Assembly: GCF_026343185.1 (NCBI RefSeq)
Contig: NZ_JAPEMA010000001.1
Location: 3,162,001 to 3,226,000, forward strand
Source: Streptomyces sp. NBC_00091
GTDB taxonomy: Bacteria; Actinomycetota; Actinomycetes; Streptomycetales; Streptomycetaceae
Direction: 5' to 3'
Length of the DNA stretch: 64,000 nucleotides
Below are positions 10,279 to 18,132 of this stretch, piece after piece; position 1 is the first letter of the stretch; each line of letters starts with the position of its first letter. The translations under genes were made by a program, and so were the position numbers. A model generated the notes under the pieces. It did not search any database and had not been told where the DNA came from. It saw only the letters and a list, made by a program, of their open reading frames with translations.

Positions 10279-11493
10279 CTACTCGGCGTCCTCCGCCTGG
10301 ATGCCCAGGCCCGGGAGGAGGCCCGGGAGGAGGGGCGGGAGGGTGATGTCCGGCTGGGGGGCCGCCGGGGTGGACGAGGGGGGCGGGGCGGACTGGTTGC
10401 GCGCCGGGGGGTTCAGCAGGTCGCCCGTACCGCCCAGGAGGCCGCTGCCGGGCGCCTGTTGGGGGCTGCCGGAGGGGCTTGGGGTGGCAGGGGCCGCCGC
10501 CGAGGCGGGGGCGTCCGGTGCCGGTGCGGGATGCTGCTTGCCCGCCGCCGGGGCGCTCGGCTTGGCGGGGGACCCGCCGGGGCCGCCGCGGGACTGCTCC
10601 GGGGTCTTGGGCAGCAGGCCCTGGAGCGGCGCCACGTCATCGTCTATGGCCTGGAAGACCGAGGTCACCTGGTCGCCCACGTCCGTCAGCTGCGGCGGCA
10701 GGTTCGACCGGAGCCGGCCCCACGCGTCGCGGTGGGAGCTGGAGAACGTGGACAGGGCCTGGATCGGGCTGATGTTGCCGTCCCGTACGTACGCGGCCTG
10801 GAGCAGCCGGTGGCCTTCGGAGGCGTCGTGCTTCATGCCTGCCAGGGCCCGGCGGATCTCGCCCAGTACCTCGTGGTCCAGGGGGCCGGAGCGGCCCCGT
10901 TCCATGAGGCGGCGCGCTTCGGACAGGCGGTTGGAGGCCTGGTCGAGGTAGAGCCGCCCCCTGTCCGCGTCCTCCTCGGCCATGCCCAGCTTGAGATCCT
11001 CCATGCCCCGCTTGACGGGGTAGAGGCTGTCACCGGGCAGGGCGTCGGTGCTGGCAGCGGCCACTCCGCTGAAGGCCCCTGCGGCCACACCCACGGTGAG
11101 GCCCCCCGCTGCGATGCCCTTGGACCAGCGGGAGCGGGGCCGCAATTTCCGGAGCGAGGTCGCCCGGTGGGCGCCGCGGCCGGTCCGCTGTTCGGGCACC
11201 AGAGGGTCCGCGGCGGCACCGCCCCCGGCCCTCTCCTCCATCACCATGGCCTCCATGGCGGCGACGAGCTGTGCTCGTTGCACCACTTTGACCTCGGGGT
11301 CCAGCACCGGGCGCGGCATTCTTTCGCCGAGTACGTTCGCCAGGGCCAACAACCGGTCGTGGTCGGCAGGTTCGGCAGGTGCCTCGGACTGCTCGGCCGC
11401 CGGGTCCGGTTCCGAAAGGTCGGACGGGGTCCGATCCTCCAGGGCCTGGGCGAAGGCGTTCGCCCGCCGGTGCGGAGTAACGTTCGCGATCAC
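10279..11493 (-). CDS. rsbN: RsbN-type anti-sigma factor of BldN (DUF5667)
   Basis: 404 residues from GTG 11493, eight bases after GGAGG; an upstream GTG at 11502 overlaps that ribosome-binding site and is rejected. The protein starts MIANVTPHRRANAFAQALE. It has an N-terminal cytoplasmic sigma-binding part, one membrane helix (GIAAGGLTVGVAAGAFSGVA), and an extracytoplasmic DUF5667 region starting ALPGDSLYPVKRGMEDLKL, with a Pro/Ala-rich tail. RsbN in S. venezuelae inhibits BldN and is itself a BldN target. Here it follows bldN in the same direction after 225 bases holding a matching ECF-type promoter. Confidence 0.93.
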   Translation of the reverse strand: MIANVTPHRRANAFAQALEDRTPSDLSEPDPAAEQSEAPAEPADHDRLLALANVLGERMPRPVLDPEVKVVQRAQLVAAMEAMVMEERAGGGAAADPLVPEQRTGRGAHRATSLRKLRPRSRWSKGIAAGGLTVGVAAGAFSGVAAASTDALPGDSLYPVKRGMEDLKLGMAEEDADRGRLYLDQASNRLSEARRLMERGRSGPLDHEVLGEIRRALAGMKHDASEGHRLLQAAYVRDGNISPIQALSTFSSSHRDAWGRLRSNLPPQLTDVGDQVTSVFQAIDDDVAPLQGLLPKTPEQSRGGPGGSPAKPSAPAAGKQHPAPAPDAPASAAAPATPSPSGSPQQAPGSGLLGGTGDLLNPPARNQSAPPPSSTPAAPQPDITLPPLLPGLLPGLGIQAEDAE

Positions 11494-11623
11494 TGGCGGC
11501 ACCTCCTCTCGTCATGACGATCGACTCCCCAAGGTGTCCGGAAGGTTGCCTTCCTTGAGCACGTCCACACTTTCGGGTGAGCGGCTTCGGGCAGGGCTTG
11601 TCCACAGGGAGCCTGCATTCCGC

Positions 11624-11652
11624 ACAACGAGCGGCGCGGCACTTGGGTTACG
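11624..11652 (-). promoter_or_regulatory. Candidate BldN-dependent promoter of rsbN
   Basis: On the minus strand CGTAAC (11652-11647), a 17-base spacer and CGTTGT (11629-11624) match the BldN/AdsA-type -35 and -10 pattern as I remember it (CGTAAC / CGTTGA). Transcription would begin about 120 bases before the rsbN GTG. Elements are read from sequence; sigma assignment is inferred. Confidence 0.55.
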
Positions 11653-11718
11653 GACGAAGGATGATCGGACCACAGCGTCATCGAGGGGTCACCGGGTGTG
11701 AGGTCGTGTCGGGGCGGG

Positions 11719-12531
11719 TCAGCGGGCGTCGTCCGGCAGCAGACGGGCCAGGGTGCGGACGGCCCGGTACTGGAGGGTCTTGATGGCCCCCTCGTTCTTG
11801 CCCATCACCCGGGCGGTCTCGGCGACCGAGAGGCCCTGGAGGAAGCGCAAGGTGACGCACTCCTGCTGCTGGGGGTTCAGTTTCCGTACGGCCTCGAGCA
11901 GCGCCGCGTTGGAGAGGGACTCCAGGACGGAGTCCTCGGGGCTGCGCTCCACCTCGTTGGCGTCGAGCATCTCGCCGGTGGTGACCTCCAGGCGGAAGCG
12001 GCTGGACTTGAAGTGGTCCGCCACCAGGTTCCGCGCGATGGTCACCAGCCAGGCGCCGAAGTCGCGGCCCTGCCAGGTGAAGGTGGAGATGCGGCGCAGC
12101 GCGCGCAGGAAGGTCTCGCTGGTGAGATCCTCCGCGGTCGCCTTGCCGCCGACGCGGTAGTAGATGTAGCGGTACACCGTGTCGCTGTACTGGTCGTAGA
12201 GGCGGCCGAAGGCCTCGGCCTCACCGGCCTGGGCGCGCTCGACCAGGTCCATCATGCGGGCCTGGTCGCTGTCCGCGGTGGGGCGGCGGGCGGTGGGCGT
12301 GCTCGTGCCGCTTGCGGCGGCGGTCGAGCCGGAGCCCGCGCGACCGCGTCTGCCCACGGTCGCCCCGCCGTCCGTCAGGGCGTAGCAGGGGCCGGCCGGG
12401 CCGAGGCCGGCAGGGACGGCGGCGAAGGCGGGGACGGCGTACGCGGTGGGGACGAAGCCGCGCAGGTGGTCGAGGACCGTCGCGCGCAGCGTAGCCAGGC
12501 CCGAGGCGTCAACCCCGACAGGTGGGTACAC
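11719..12531 (-). CDS. bldN: ECF sigma factor BldN (AdsA), synthesised as a pro-protein
   Basis: 270 residues from GTG 12531. The N-terminal MYPPVGVDASGLATLRATV segment and the whole of about the first 86 residues are the conserved BldN pro-sequence, which is cleaved to yield active sigma. Region 2 spans about 95-165 (AFGRLYDQYSDTVYRYIYYR; TAEDLTSETFLRALR) and region 4 about 205-258 (QQECVTLRFLQGLSVAETA). BldN is required for aerial mycelium formation and drives chaplin and rodlin genes and bldM in Streptomyces. The 340-base upstream region is long for this window, fitting multi-input developmental control, which includes BldD in model species. Confidence 0.95.
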   Translation of the reverse strand: MYPPVGVDASGLATLRATVLDHLRGFVPTAYAVPAFAAVPAGLGPAGPCYALTDGGATVGRRGRAGSGSTAAASGTSTPTARRPTADSDQARMMDLVERAQAGEAEAFGRLYDQYSDTVYRYIYYRVGGKATAEDLTSETFLRALRRISTFTWQGRDFGAWLVTIARNLVADHFKSSRFRLEVTTGEMLDANEVERSPEDSVLESLSNAALLEAVRKLNPQQQECVTLRFLQGLSVAETARVMGKNEGAIKTLQYRAVRTLARLLPDDAR

Positions 12532-12871
12532 GGGACTCCCAGAGGCAGAGCTTCCATCACGTGCAGTGCGGGACCGTTCACCCGTCGTGGCGACAGATGG
12601 CCGGTGGCATGCGTTTGAGGAGAATAACGCTTCGTACAGGCAGCGCTACACCCAGTTGCCTAAATCACCGGTTCCGACACTTCTGTTGCGTGTCGAGGGC
12701 ATATTCAGGCCCGGTTGGTGATCGGTTCTTGATCGCTTGGGTGCACGGAATGGACGCTTCCACGGTGGCTCACGACCGAGTAGGGCAGGCCGGAGTGCCG
12801 CGCCGACGGCGCGGGTAGAGGGGAGCGAATGGTCGCCGGGCCGCCCCTGGCGGGGCCGGGGCCCGGCGTTG
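12532..12871. other. 340-base non-coding region upstream of bldN
   Basis: Holds the bldN promoter region and the terminator of the HAD hydrolase gene (12834-12868). A TATTCT hexamer on the minus strand at 12626-12621, 90 bases before the bldN start, is a candidate -10. A GC-rich hairpin CGCGCCGACGGCGCG lies near 12800. I see no convincing BldD box and no small ORF with a good ribosome-binding site. Confidence 0.5.
12834..12868 (-). terminator. Terminator downstream of the HAD-IB gene
   Basis: Outer arms CGCCGGGCC / GGCCCGGCG and an inner GCCCC / GGGGC stem form a nested hairpin immediately after the stop codon of the HAD hydrolase gene on the minus strand. No T-run is present. Confidence 0.7.
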
Positions 12872-13906
12872 CTACTTGCGGCGCCTGTGCAGGGCGATGG
12901 CGGCGGCCGCGCCGCCCGCGATCGCGCCGACTCCGGCGGCGGCCGGGACGCCGACCTTCACGGCCTTGCGGCCGGTCCGATAGTCGCGCAGGCGCCAGTC
13001 GTTGGTCCGGGCATGCTTGCGCAGTTTTGTGTCGGGATTGATCGCGTACGGATGCCCGACCAGTGACAGCATCGGGATGTCGTTGTGCGAATCGCTGTAC
13101 GCCGCGCAGCGTTCGAGGTCGAGCTCCTCGGCGGCGGCCAGCGCGCGCACCGCCTCCGCCTTGGCGGGGCCGTGCAGCGGCTCGCCGACCAGGCGCCCGG
13201 TGTAGACCCCGTCGACGGACTCGGCGACGGTGCCCAGGGCGCCGGTCAGGCCGAGGCGGCGGGCGATGATCGTGGCCGTCTCGACGGGGGCGGCGGTGAC
13301 CAGCCACACCTTCTGGCCGGCGTCGAGGTGGGCCTGGGCCAGGGCGCGGGTGCCCGGCCAGATCCGCTCCGCCATGTACTCGTCGTAGATCTCCTCGCCG
13401 ATGGCCATGAGTTCGGAGACCTTGTGGCCCTTGACGATGGACAGGGCGCTGTCGCGGGCGTCCTGCATGTGCTCGGGGTCTTCGACCCCGGCGAGCCGGA
13501 ACCAGGCCTGCTGCCAGGCGAAGCGGGCCAGTTCGCGGCGGCGGAAGAACTCGCGCTTGTAGAGGCCGCGGCCGAAGTGGAAGATCGCGGCGCCCTGCAT
13601 GACGGTGTTGTCGAGGTCGAAGAAGGCGGCGGCGAGGTCGTCGCCGGGGACCGGGAACTGAGGCTCGGCGGCCTCCTCCTCGGTGGCCCGCGCCTCCGCG
13701 GCCCGCACTTCGGCGGCCTCGGCGGCCTCGGCGGCTTCGGCGGCCTCGGCCGCTTCGGGTGCGCTGACCTCGGCGGGTGGTGCGGTGTGTGGCGGGGCGT
13801 CGGCCTGCGCGGTCTTGCGGGCGGCCTCGGCCGAGGCCTCGCCTGCCAGCACGCTCCGCGCCGTCGCGGAGCGCCTACGGGGGGTGAGCCATCCCAGAGC
13901 GGCCAT
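12872..13906 (-). CDS. HAD-IB family phosphatase, SerB-like
   Basis: 344 residues from ATG 13906. The frame runs further upstream, but this start gives MAALGWLTPRRRS and leaves a normal intergenic gap. About residues 35-95 form a low-complexity Ala/Glu linker with repeated EAA units. The catalytic domain has FFDLDNTVMQG (motif I), WLVTAAP (motif II) and YSDSHNDIPML (motif IV), as in phosphoserine-phosphatase-like HAD-IB enzymes. A C-terminal glycine/alanine helix and RRRK tail may touch the membrane. Conserved beside bldN in streptomycetes; the substrate is unknown. Divergent from the glutaredoxin-like gene. Confidence 0.88.
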   Translation of the reverse strand: MAALGWLTPRRRSATARSVLAGEASAEAARKTAQADAPPHTAPPAEVSAPEAAEAAEAAEAAEAAEVRAAEARATEEEAAEPQFPVPGDDLAAAFFDLDNTVMQGAAIFHFGRGLYKREFFRRRELARFAWQQAWFRLAGVEDPEHMQDARDSALSIVKGHKVSELMAIGEEIYDEYMAERIWPGTRALAQAHLDAGQKVWLVTAAPVETATIIARRLGLTGALGTVAESVDGVYTGRLVGEPLHGPAKAEAVRALAAAEELDLERCAAYSDSHNDIPMLSLVGHPYAINPDTKLRKHARTNDWRLRDYRTGRKAVKVGVPAAAGVGAIAGGAAAAIALHRRRK

Positions 13907-14006
13907 GACGCGAGCATAGCCATTGTGTTCGGGAGTTCCCGAACCGCCGGGAAACGGAGCGGTTAACTCTTCGGGCACCCCGGCCCGGTCGCGGGACAAT
14001 GAGGAC

Positions 14007-14285
14007 ATGAGTCCTTTGCTGCGCCGTAAGGAAAAGAAGCGTCCCGAAGAGCGGATGGTGACGCTCATCGGGAAGCCGGGGTGCCATCTCTGCGATGACG
14101 CCCAGGAAGTGATCGAGGAGATCTGCGCCGAGACGGGCGCACAGTGGGAGAAGAAGGACATCTCGCAGGACGAAGAGCTCTACCGGCTGCACTGGGAGCA
14201 GATTCCGGTGGTGCTGGTGGACGGCGAACAGCACACCTTCTGGAGGGTGAACCCTGACCGGCTGCGACGGGCATTGGGATCCTGA
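14007..14285 (+). CDS. Glutaredoxin-like thiol-redox protein (DUF836 type)
   Basis: 92 residues from ATG 14007. VTLIGKPGCHLCDDAQEVIEE has the CxxC redox motif (CHLC) after the first strand, and IPVVLVDGEQ supplies the cis-Pro of the thioredoxin fold. The basic N-terminus MSPLLRRKEKKR is unusual for the fold and short. The gene sits directly upstream of the redox sensor rex in the same direction, but a 273-base gap with the Rex operator suggests separate control. Confidence 0.88.
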   Translation: MSPLLRRKEKKRPEERMVTLIGKPGCHLCDDAQEVIEEICAETGAQWEKKDISQDEELYRLHWEQIPVVLVDGEQHTFWRVNPDRLRRALGS

Positions 14286-14464
14286 CCGTTTCGCCCGTTA
14301 CCATCGTGGGCGATTTATGGGGACTCGGGGGCGTATCGATGAGGAGTGTGTACGGTTTTGCCCCCCTCGGGATTTGAACGGGTTCGGCCCCTCCCCGGCC
14401 CCGGCCCCATCCGTGCAGCCCGCGTGACCCCGGTCACTTTGCTCGGACAAAGCGGACACAATCT

Positions 14465-14482
14465 TTGTGCACGCGTTCACAA
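14465..14482 (+). promoter_or_regulatory. Rex operator (ROP) upstream of rex-hemACD
   Basis: TTGTGCACGCGTTCACAA is a near-perfect 18-base palindrome (one mismatched pair) matching the actinobacterial Rex operator TGTGAACNNNTTCACA. It lies 77 bases before the rex start. In S. coelicolor Rex represses its own operon when NADH is low relative to NAD+, and releases at high NADH. Confidence 0.9.
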
Positions 14483-14558
14483 AGACATAGCCTGCATTCG
14501 ACGGGGCGGTCCTGGGACAAGAGGCCGCCTGCAGCCCCGCTCATCCCGCAGGAGCATC

Positions 14559-15383
14559 GTGGCAACTGGCCGAACTCACCGACCGGCGACCCGCAGCCGA
14601 GGTATTCCCGAGGCCACTGTCGCCCGGCTTCCGCTGTACTTGCGCGCCCTCACCGCGCTCTCCGAGCGATCGGTCCCCACGGTGTCCTCCGAGGAGCTCG
14701 CGGCCGCCGCCGGGGTCAACTCGGCGAAGCTGCGCAAGGACTTCTCGTACCTCGGTTCCTACGGGACGCGGGGCGTCGGCTACGACGTCGAGTACCTCGT
14801 CTACCAGATCTCCCGCGAGCTCGGGCTGACCCAGGACTGGCCGGTCGTCATCGTCGGCATCGGCAACCTCGGCGCGGCCCTCGCCAACTACGGCGGTTTC
14901 GCCTCGCGCGGCTTCCGCGTGGCCGCGCTGATCGACGCCGACCCGGCCATGGCCGGCAAGCCGGTGGCCGGCATGCCCGTGCAGCACACCGACGACCTCG
15001 AGAAGATCATCGAGGAGAACGGCGTCTCGATCGGGGTCATCGCGACCCCGGCGGGGGCCGCCCAGCAGGTCAGCGAGCGGCTGATCGCCGCCGGGGTCAC
15101 GTCCATCCTGAACTTCGCGCCGACCGTGCTGTCCGTGCCCGAGGGCGTGGACGTGCGCAAGGTCGACCTCTCCATCGAGCTCCAGATCCTGGCGTTCCAC
15201 GAGCAGCGCAAGGCCGGCGAGATCGCCGGCGGTGCGGATGTGGAGCCGGGTGCGGACGCTGTCGCCGGGGGCGGGACCGGTGCCGCGCCCGCCGCCGCCG
15301 TCGAGCCGCCGGCCGGACGGGCCGCGGCCGCCGCGCGCAAGGGCGGTCCCGAGGGTGACGTTCCGGCGGTGATGCCGGCATGA
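14559..15383 (+). CDS. rex: Redox-sensing transcriptional repressor Rex
   Basis: 274 residues from GTG 14559, after GGAGC. Residues 1-80 form a winged-helix DNA-binding domain (LSERSVPTVSSEELAAAAGV; KLRKDFSYLGSYGTRGVGYD). The Rossmann NAD(H) domain follows with VVIVGIGNLGAALANY near 96-111, and a C-terminal swapped helix ends around LQILAFHEQRK. The last 50 or so residues are an Ala/Gly/Pro-rich tail typical of Streptomyces Rex. First gene of rex-hemA-hemC-hemD: its stop overlaps the hemA start as ATGA. Autoregulated through the upstream operator. Confidence 0.97.
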   Translation: MATGRTHRPATRSRGIPEATVARLPLYLRALTALSERSVPTVSSEELAAAAGVNSAKLRKDFSYLGSYGTRGVGYDVEYLVYQISRELGLTQDWPVVIVGIGNLGAALANYGGFASRGFRVAALIDADPAMAGKPVAGMPVQHTDDLEKIIEENGVSIGVIATPAGAAQQVSERLIAAGVTSILNFAPTVLSVPEGVDVRKVDLSIELQILAFHEQRKAGEIAGGADVEPGADAVAGGGTGAAPAAAVEPPAGRAAAAARKGGPEGDVPAVMPA

Positions 15384-17167
15384 GTCTGCTGGTCGTAGGC
15401 CTGAGCCACCGCAGCGCGCCGGTGAGCGTGCTGGAGCGGGCTTCGCTGTCCGCCGACGCCAAGGTCAAGCTGCTGCACGACACCCTGGCCGCCGAGCCGG
15501 CGGCCGAGGCGGCGGTGCTCGCCACGTGCAACCGCATCGAGCTGTACGCGGACGTGGACAAGTTCCACGCCGGTGTCGCCGAGCTGTCCACCTTGCTGGC
15601 GCAGCACAGTGGTGTCGCGCTGGAGGAGCTCACGCCTTATCTGTACGTGCACTACGAGGACCGGGCCGTGCACCACCTGTTTTCGGTGGCGTGCGGGCTG
15701 GACTCGATGGTGGTCGGCGAGGGGCAGATCCTCGGGCAGATCAAGGACGCGCTGGCGCTGGGGCAGGAGCTGCACACGGCGGGCCGGCTGATCAACGACC
15801 TGTTCCAGCAGGCGCTGCGGGTCGGCAAGCGGGCACACTCGGAGACCGGGATCGACCGGGCCGGGCAGTCGCTGGTGACCTTCGGGCTGGAGCAGCTCGC
15901 CGTGCACCTGCCGGTGGGGGAGTGGGCCGCCGGGAAGCGGGCGCTGGTGATCGGCGCCGGGTCGATGTCCTCACTGGCCGCCGCGACGCTGGCGCGGGTG
16001 GGGGTTGCCGAGGTCGTGGTGGCGAACCGGACCGCGGAGCGGGCGGAGCGTCTTGCGGAGATTTTGGTTGCCTCGGGCACTGGTGTCGCGGCGCGGGCCG
16101 TCGGCATGTCCGCTGTCGCGGAGGAGCTGACACGTGTTGACGTGGTCGTCTCCTGTACCGGGGCCACTGGGTTGGTCCTGACCGGGGACGACGTGGCCGC
16201 GGCGGTGGCGGGTGGCCCTGCGGGGCTCTCCCCCACCCCGCCCCTTCCCGAAACCGGGGGCCAGCCCCCGGCCCCCACCCGGGGCTCCGCCCCGGACCCC
16301 GCGCCTCAAACGCCGGCGGGGCTGGATGTGGCCGGGGCTGCGGCCCAGGACTCCCAGGGGCTTCGCTCCGGGATGTCCGGGCCGGATGCCGATGTGCTGG
16401 CGCGGCTCGTGGCTGCCGCGGAAGCGGGGCGGCGGATTGCCGATGCCGGGGCCGCGCGGACCATTACGGCTGTTGTCGGGGCTGACGGGTGTCCCGTCGG
16501 GCTGGACGTGCCGGCCGGGGACGGGCGGTCCGCGCTGACCGGGGTCGACGCCAACTCCCTCGAGCTGCACGGGGCCTGGGCCGATCAGGGCGAGGCCGCC
16601 GCGCAGCGGCAGCCCCGCAGGACGGTCCGGAGTTCCGTCGACGGCGCGGCCGTACGGCTGGCGCTGCTGGACCTGGCCATGCCCCGGGACATCGACGCCG
16701 CCGTGCACCGGATCCCGGGCGTGAGGCTCGTTGACATCGAGAGCCTGGCCGAGGCTTCCGCCGACGCCCCGATGGCCGCCGACGTGGACGCCGTGCGCGG
16801 GATAGTCGCCGAGGAGGTCGCCGCCTTCGGGGCGGCGCAGCGAGCCGCGCACATCACCCCCACCGTCGTCGCCCTGCGGGCGATGGCCGCCGAGGTCGTC
16901 GCCATGGAGGTGGCACGGCTCGACGGGCGGGTACCCGATCTCGACGACCGGCAGCGGGCGGAGGTCACCCAGACCGTGCGCCGCGTCGTCGACAAGCTCC
17001 TCCACGCGCCGACCGTGCGCGTCAAGCAGCTCGCGAGCGAGCCCGGCGGCGCCGGGTACGCGGAGGCGCTGCGCGAACTCTTCGACCTCGACCCTCAGAC
17101 GGTGGCATCCGTCAGCCGGGCGGACGCGGCCGATCCGAAGAACGACGACCCAGGACGGGCATCATGA
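15380..17167 (+). CDS. hemA: Glutamyl-tRNA reductase with an in-frame repeat-derived insert
   Basis: 595 residues; it reduces glutamyl-tRNA to glutamate-1-semialdehyde with NADPH, the first step of C5 haem synthesis. Catalytic Cys50 lies in ATCNRIELYA; the NADPH-binding motif is LVIGAGSMSSLAA; the C-terminal dimerisation helices begin after RLVDIESL. The enzyme is far longer than the usual 420 or so residues because of about 130 extra residues within the nucleotide-binding domain. Part of that insert, about residues 281-318, is translated from a block that elsewhere is an intergenic repeat. Streptomyces HemA proteins are generally enlarged, so the gene is probably functional. Overlaps rex and hemC by four bases each. 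Confidence 0.95.
   Translation: MSLLVVGLSHRSAPVSVLERASLSADAKVKLLHDTLAAEPAAEAAVLATCNRIELYADVDKFHAGVAELSTLLAQHSGVALEELTPYLYVHYEDRAVHHLFSVACGLDSMVVGEGQILGQIKDALALGQELHTAGRLINDLFQQALRVGKRAHSETGIDRAGQSLVTFGLEQLAVHLPVGEWAAGKRALVIGAGSMSSLAAATLARVGVAEVVVANRTAERAERLAEILVASGTGVAARAVGMSAVAEELTRVDVVVSCTGATGLVLTGDDVAAAVAGGPAGLSPTPPLPETGGQPPAPTRGSAPDPAPQTPAGLDVAGAAAQDSQGLRSGMSGPDADVLARLVAAAEAGRRIADAGAARTITAVVGADGCPVGLDVPAGDGRSALTGVDANSLELHGAWADQGEAAAQRQPRRTVRSSVDGAAVRLALLDLAMPRDIDAAVHRIPGVRLVDIESLAEASADAPMAADVDAVRGIVAEEVAAFGAAQRAAHITPTVVALRAMAAEVVAMEVARLDGRVPDLDDRQRAEVTQTVRRVVDKLLHAPTVRVKQLASEPGGAGYAEALRELFDLDPQTVASVSRADAADPKNDDPGRAS
16281..16323 (+). repeat. Streptomyces intergenic-type repeat inside hemA, copy 2
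   Basis: This block is 41/43 identical to 10213-10255. It is read in frame as part of the Pro-rich HemA insert, ending with SAPDPAPQTPAG. The preceding 60 bases (CCCGAAACCGGGGGCCAGCC and following) have the same GC-rich intergenic character. No stop or frameshift results. Confidence 0.85.
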
Positions 17168-18132
17168 ACACACGTCCCGACCAGCCGCTGCGGCTCGGTA
17201 CGCGGCGGAGCAAGCTGGCCATGTCCCAGTCGGGCCACGTCGCCGACGCGGTACGGGCGATCACCGGCCGGCCCGTCGAGCTCGTGGAGATCACGACGTA
17301 CGGTGACGTGTCCCGCGAGAACCTCGCGCAGATCGGCGGCACCGGCGTGTTCGTCACGGCCCTGCGCGAGGCCCTGGTCCGCGGCGAGGTCGACTTCGCC
17401 GTGCACTCGCTGAAGGACCTGCCGACCGCGCAGCCCGACGAGCTGGTCATCGCGGCCATGCCCGAGCGCGAGGACCCGCGCGACGCGCTGGTGGCCCGCG
17501 ACGGCCTGACCTTCGAGCAGCTGCCCGACGGCGCCCGCGTGGGTACCGGTTCGCCGCGCCGCATGGCGCAGCTGAACGCGTACGCCCGCAGCCTGGGCAA
17601 GTCCATCGAGACCGTCGCCATCCGCGGCAACGTCGACACCCGGATCGGCTTCGTGCGGGACGGTGAGCTCGACGCGGTCGTGCTGGCCGCCGCCGGGCTG
17701 AACCGGATCGGCCGCGCCGACGAGGCGACCGACCTGCTGTCGGTCGACAACGTCCTGCCCGCGCCCGGCCAGGGTGCCCTGGCCGTGGAGTGCCTCGCGT
17801 CCGACGCGGACCTCATCGCCGCGCTCGGCCGGCTCGACGACCCGCTCACCCGGGCCGCCGTGACCGCGGAGCGTGCCCTGCTCGCCGCCCTGGAGGCCGG
17901 CTGCAGCGCGCCCGTGGGCGCGCTCGCCGACCTGCTGGCCGACGGGCAGATTGTCAATGAAATGCGCCTGCGTGGTGTCGTCGGAACCCTCGACGGTTCG
18001 ACGCTGGTGCAGCTGTCCACCACCGGTCCCGTGCCCCAGTCGTACGACGAGGCCATGGCGCTCGGCCGCGAACTCGCGGACGAGATGCTGGCCAAGGGCG
18101 CGGCCGGTCTGATGGGGGAGCGATCCCTTTGA
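17164..18132 (+). CDS. hemC: Hydroxymethylbilane synthase (porphobilinogen deaminase)
   Basis: 322 residues. It joins four porphobilinogen molecules into hydroxymethylbilane. Family motifs are LRLGTRRSKLAMSQS at the N-terminus, GTGVFVTALREAL, VHSLKDLPT, and the cofactor-attachment loop LEAGCSAPVGA with Cys247 carrying dipyrromethane. Length is normal. ATGA overlap with hemA, and a four-base TTGA overlap with hemD, show tight translational coupling within the Rex-controlled operon. Confidence 0.97.
   Translation: MNTRPDQPLRLGTRRSKLAMSQSGHVADAVRAITGRPVELVEITTYGDVSRENLAQIGGTGVFVTALREALVRGEVDFAVHSLKDLPTAQPDELVIAAMPEREDPRDALVARDGLTFEQLPDGARVGTGSPRRMAQLNAYARSLGKSIETVAIRGNVDTRIGFVRDGELDAVVLAAAGLNRIGRADEATDLLSVDNVLPAPGQGALAVECLASDADLIAALGRLDDPLTRAAVTAERALLAALEAGCSAPVGALADLLADGQIVNEMRLRGVVGTLDGSTLVQLSTTGPVPQSYDEAMALGRELADEMLAKGAAGLMGERSL

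Noticed and set aside
13700-13770. GGCGGCCTC repeats considered as a regulatory repeat
   Set aside because: They encode the Ala/Glu linker of the HAD-IB protein in frame.
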